Assembly (NCBI GenBank): GCA_964553375.1
Contig: CAZKKN010000048.1
Span: forward strand, 1-12,575
Direction of reading: 5' to 3'
Source of the DNA: UBA9715 sp964553375
GTDB taxonomy: Bacteria > Actinomycetota > Coriobacteriia > Coriobacteriales > Eggerthellaceae
Length of the DNA: 12,575 bases
Part shown: in pieces, positions 12,487 to 12,575 of the stretch
How positions within the stretch are numbered: the stretch's first letter is position 1
How the letters are laid out: each line of letters begins with the position of its first letter
Notes under the pieces: generated by a model
What the model saw: only the letters and a program-made list of their open reading frames with translations
Told to the model about the DNA's origin: nothing
Database searches by the model: none
Made by a program: the position numbers and the translations under genes

Positions 12487-12575
12487 CCGGTGCACCTTCA
12501 TATGCCCCTTGTTTTGCACACTGCGCGTACCGAAGTACGCTTGGTGCAAAGGCGGGGCATCTGAAGGCACCCCGG
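12487..12575. repeat. 89-base imperfect inverted repeat at the window edge
   Basis: A long hairpin can be drawn from paired blocks: GGTG (12489-12492) with CACC (12568-12571), CCTTCA (12495-12500) with TGAAGG (12562-12567), ATGCCCC (12502-12508) with GGGGCAT (12554-12560), TTTGCAC (12513-12519) with GTGCAAA (12544-12550), and GCGTAC (12525-12530) with GTACGC (12535-12540) around CGAA. With the outermost CC:GG this is about 32 bp broken by small bulges. No gene is visible within it. It could be a REP/MITE-like palindrome, a bidirectional terminator or a structured RNA, and may extend past the window. Confidence 0.6.

Noticed and set aside
12190..12570. A 126-codon open frame on the - strand at the right edge
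   Set aside because: It begins inside the inverted repeat and runs antisense to the end of the acetyltransferase, with no recognisable domain or good ribosome binding site.
1..12575. CRISPR array, tRNA, rRNA, insertion sequence or phage genes
   Set aside because: No regularly spaced repeats, no tRNA-like or rRNA sequence and no transposase or integrase motif were seen.

Overview
This is a GC-rich window in which every supportable gene is on the + strand. The gene mix suggests a gut actinobacterium of the Coriobacteriia, most likely Eggerthellaceae: small zinc-ribbon proteins, paralogous MFS carriers around an amidohydrolase, a BspA-type leucine-rich-repeat protein, a trigger-factor-like protein and an arylamine N-acetyltransferase. 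That placement is an inference from gene style and composition. There is no rRNA or marker gene here to prove it.

Layout. The left edge (2-55) looks like the last 17 codons of an upstream gene, closed by a 14-bp hairpin (71-103). Next come two small cysteine-rich zinc-ribbon genes (132-395 and 449-790), probably one transcript. After a 211-base, relatively AT-rich gap lies a transport/catabolic block: MFS carrier (1002-2279), YtcJ-type amidohydrolase (2432-4096), second MFS carrier (4210-5436). The two carriers are clear paralogues. GC-rich hairpins follow each of the three genes (2318-2346, 4116-4146, 5481-5517), and an elaborate 17-bp stem (2366-2413) sits directly before the amidohydrolase ribosome binding site. 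The simplest reading is import and hydrolysis of an unidentified amide or N-acyl compound, with possible export of a product.

The right half is one tight five-gene operon (5555-12438), bounded by hairpins 5481-5517 and 12439-12466. It encodes a cytoplasmic LRR protein with an ankyrin-like tail, a metallopeptidase-like/VWA protein, a MoxR-type AAA+ ATPase, a trigger-factor-like peptidyl-prolyl isomerase lacking the ribosome-binding domain, and an arylamine N-acetyltransferase. The first three overlap (TGATG, then a 10-base overlap), so they are probably translationally coupled and act together. MoxR ATPases and VWA proteins are known partners in chaperone-like remodelling. An LRR protein as obligate third member, with a folding factor downstream, is the most interesting candidate system here. 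The VWA protein has HCLFH where the zincin motif HExxH would be expected.

The right edge carries an 89-base imperfect inverted repeat (12487-12575) that may continue beyond the window.
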